Positions 6,792-7,788 of a DNA stretch of 7,788 nt are shown here, piece by piece. Every line of letters begins with the position of its first letter. Positions within the stretch are counted from its first letter, which is position 1. Made by a program: the position numbers and the translations under genes. The DNA is from Gulosibacter sediminis (GTDB lineage: Bacteria > Actinomycetota > Actinomycetes > Actinomycetales > Microbacteriaceae). The notes under the pieces are model-generated. The model had not been told where the DNA came from and did not search any database. It worked only from the letters and a program-made list of their open reading frames with translations. Where the stretch lies: positions 53,453 through 61,240 of the forward strand of contig NZ_JACXJG010000002.1 of NCBI RefSeq assembly GCF_014904065.1, given 5' to 3'.

Positions 6792-6820
6792 ATCTTCAGT
6801 CTTGCATGGTGTACCGACAA
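6792..6820 (-). promoter_or_regulatory. Weak candidate promoter for the lpqY-like gene
   Basis: On the minus strand TTGTCG (6820 to 6815) and GAAGAT (6797 to 6792) are separated by 17 bases in the 123-base gap between the ATPase and lipoprotein genes. The first resembles a -35 box well; the second matches the -10 consensus only in part. The rest of the gap holds an ACACA-rich stretch (6747-6767) and an 11-base imperfect palindrome (6776-6786). I see no clear LacI-type operator and no terminator after the ATPase gene, so the operon may simply continue through. Confidence 0.2.
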
Positions 6821-6845
6821 CTGCGGTGCAATCTTTGCGAGCGCG

Positions 6846-7788
<943 letters not shown>

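Overview
This GC-rich window looks like ordinary chromosome from a high-GC Gram-positive bacterium. It is actinobacterial, and probably Microbacteriaceae-like from its protein sequences and GTG starts; that placement is inference, because no rRNA or marker search could be run. Every gene I can support lies on the minus strand, so the biological reading order is from the right edge to the left edge. I see no tRNA, rRNA, CRISPR array, insertion sequence, integrase, phage gene or attachment site. No stretch longer than about 125 bases lacks a gene.

Right to left, the window holds: (1) a carbohydrate ABC transporter ATPase, cut by the right edge just after its Walker A (sugC/ugpC/msiK type, 6846-7788); (2) a 123-base gap with a clear ribosome binding site and only weak promoter candidates; (3) a sugar-binding lipoprotein that strongly resembles the mycobacterial trehalose-binding protein LpqY (5460-6722); (4) an 85-base gap with a strong GC-rich hairpin right after the lipoprotein stop codon; (5) a SugA-like permease (4301-5374); (6) a SugB-like permease one base after it (3430-4299); (7) a 68-residue two-helix membrane protein whose start codon overlaps the sugB stop codon (3224-3430); (8) a 48-base gap that looks like a leaderless promoter; (9) mfd, the transcription-repair coupling factor, lacking its last roughly 100-150 codons at the left edge (1-3175).

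Genes 1 and 3 to 6 make a complete CUT1-type importer. The lipoprotein captures the sugar outside the membrane, the SugA/SugB pair forms the channel, and the ATPase powers transport. Trehalose is the best substrate guess, because lipoprotein and permeases share long sequence blocks with LpqY and SugAB as I remember them. The coupled small membrane protein is the only gene of unknown function. mfd is a separate DNA-repair gene; read-through from the sugar operon is possible because I see no convincing terminator between them.

I did not find a new biological system. The points most worth a second look are the small coupled membrane protein, the hairpin between lipoprotein and permease genes, the apparently leaderless mfd start, and a cysteine-bearing insertion in the outer loop of SugA. 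The very long plus-strand open frames opposite mfd and the lipoprotein gene are codon-bias shadows.
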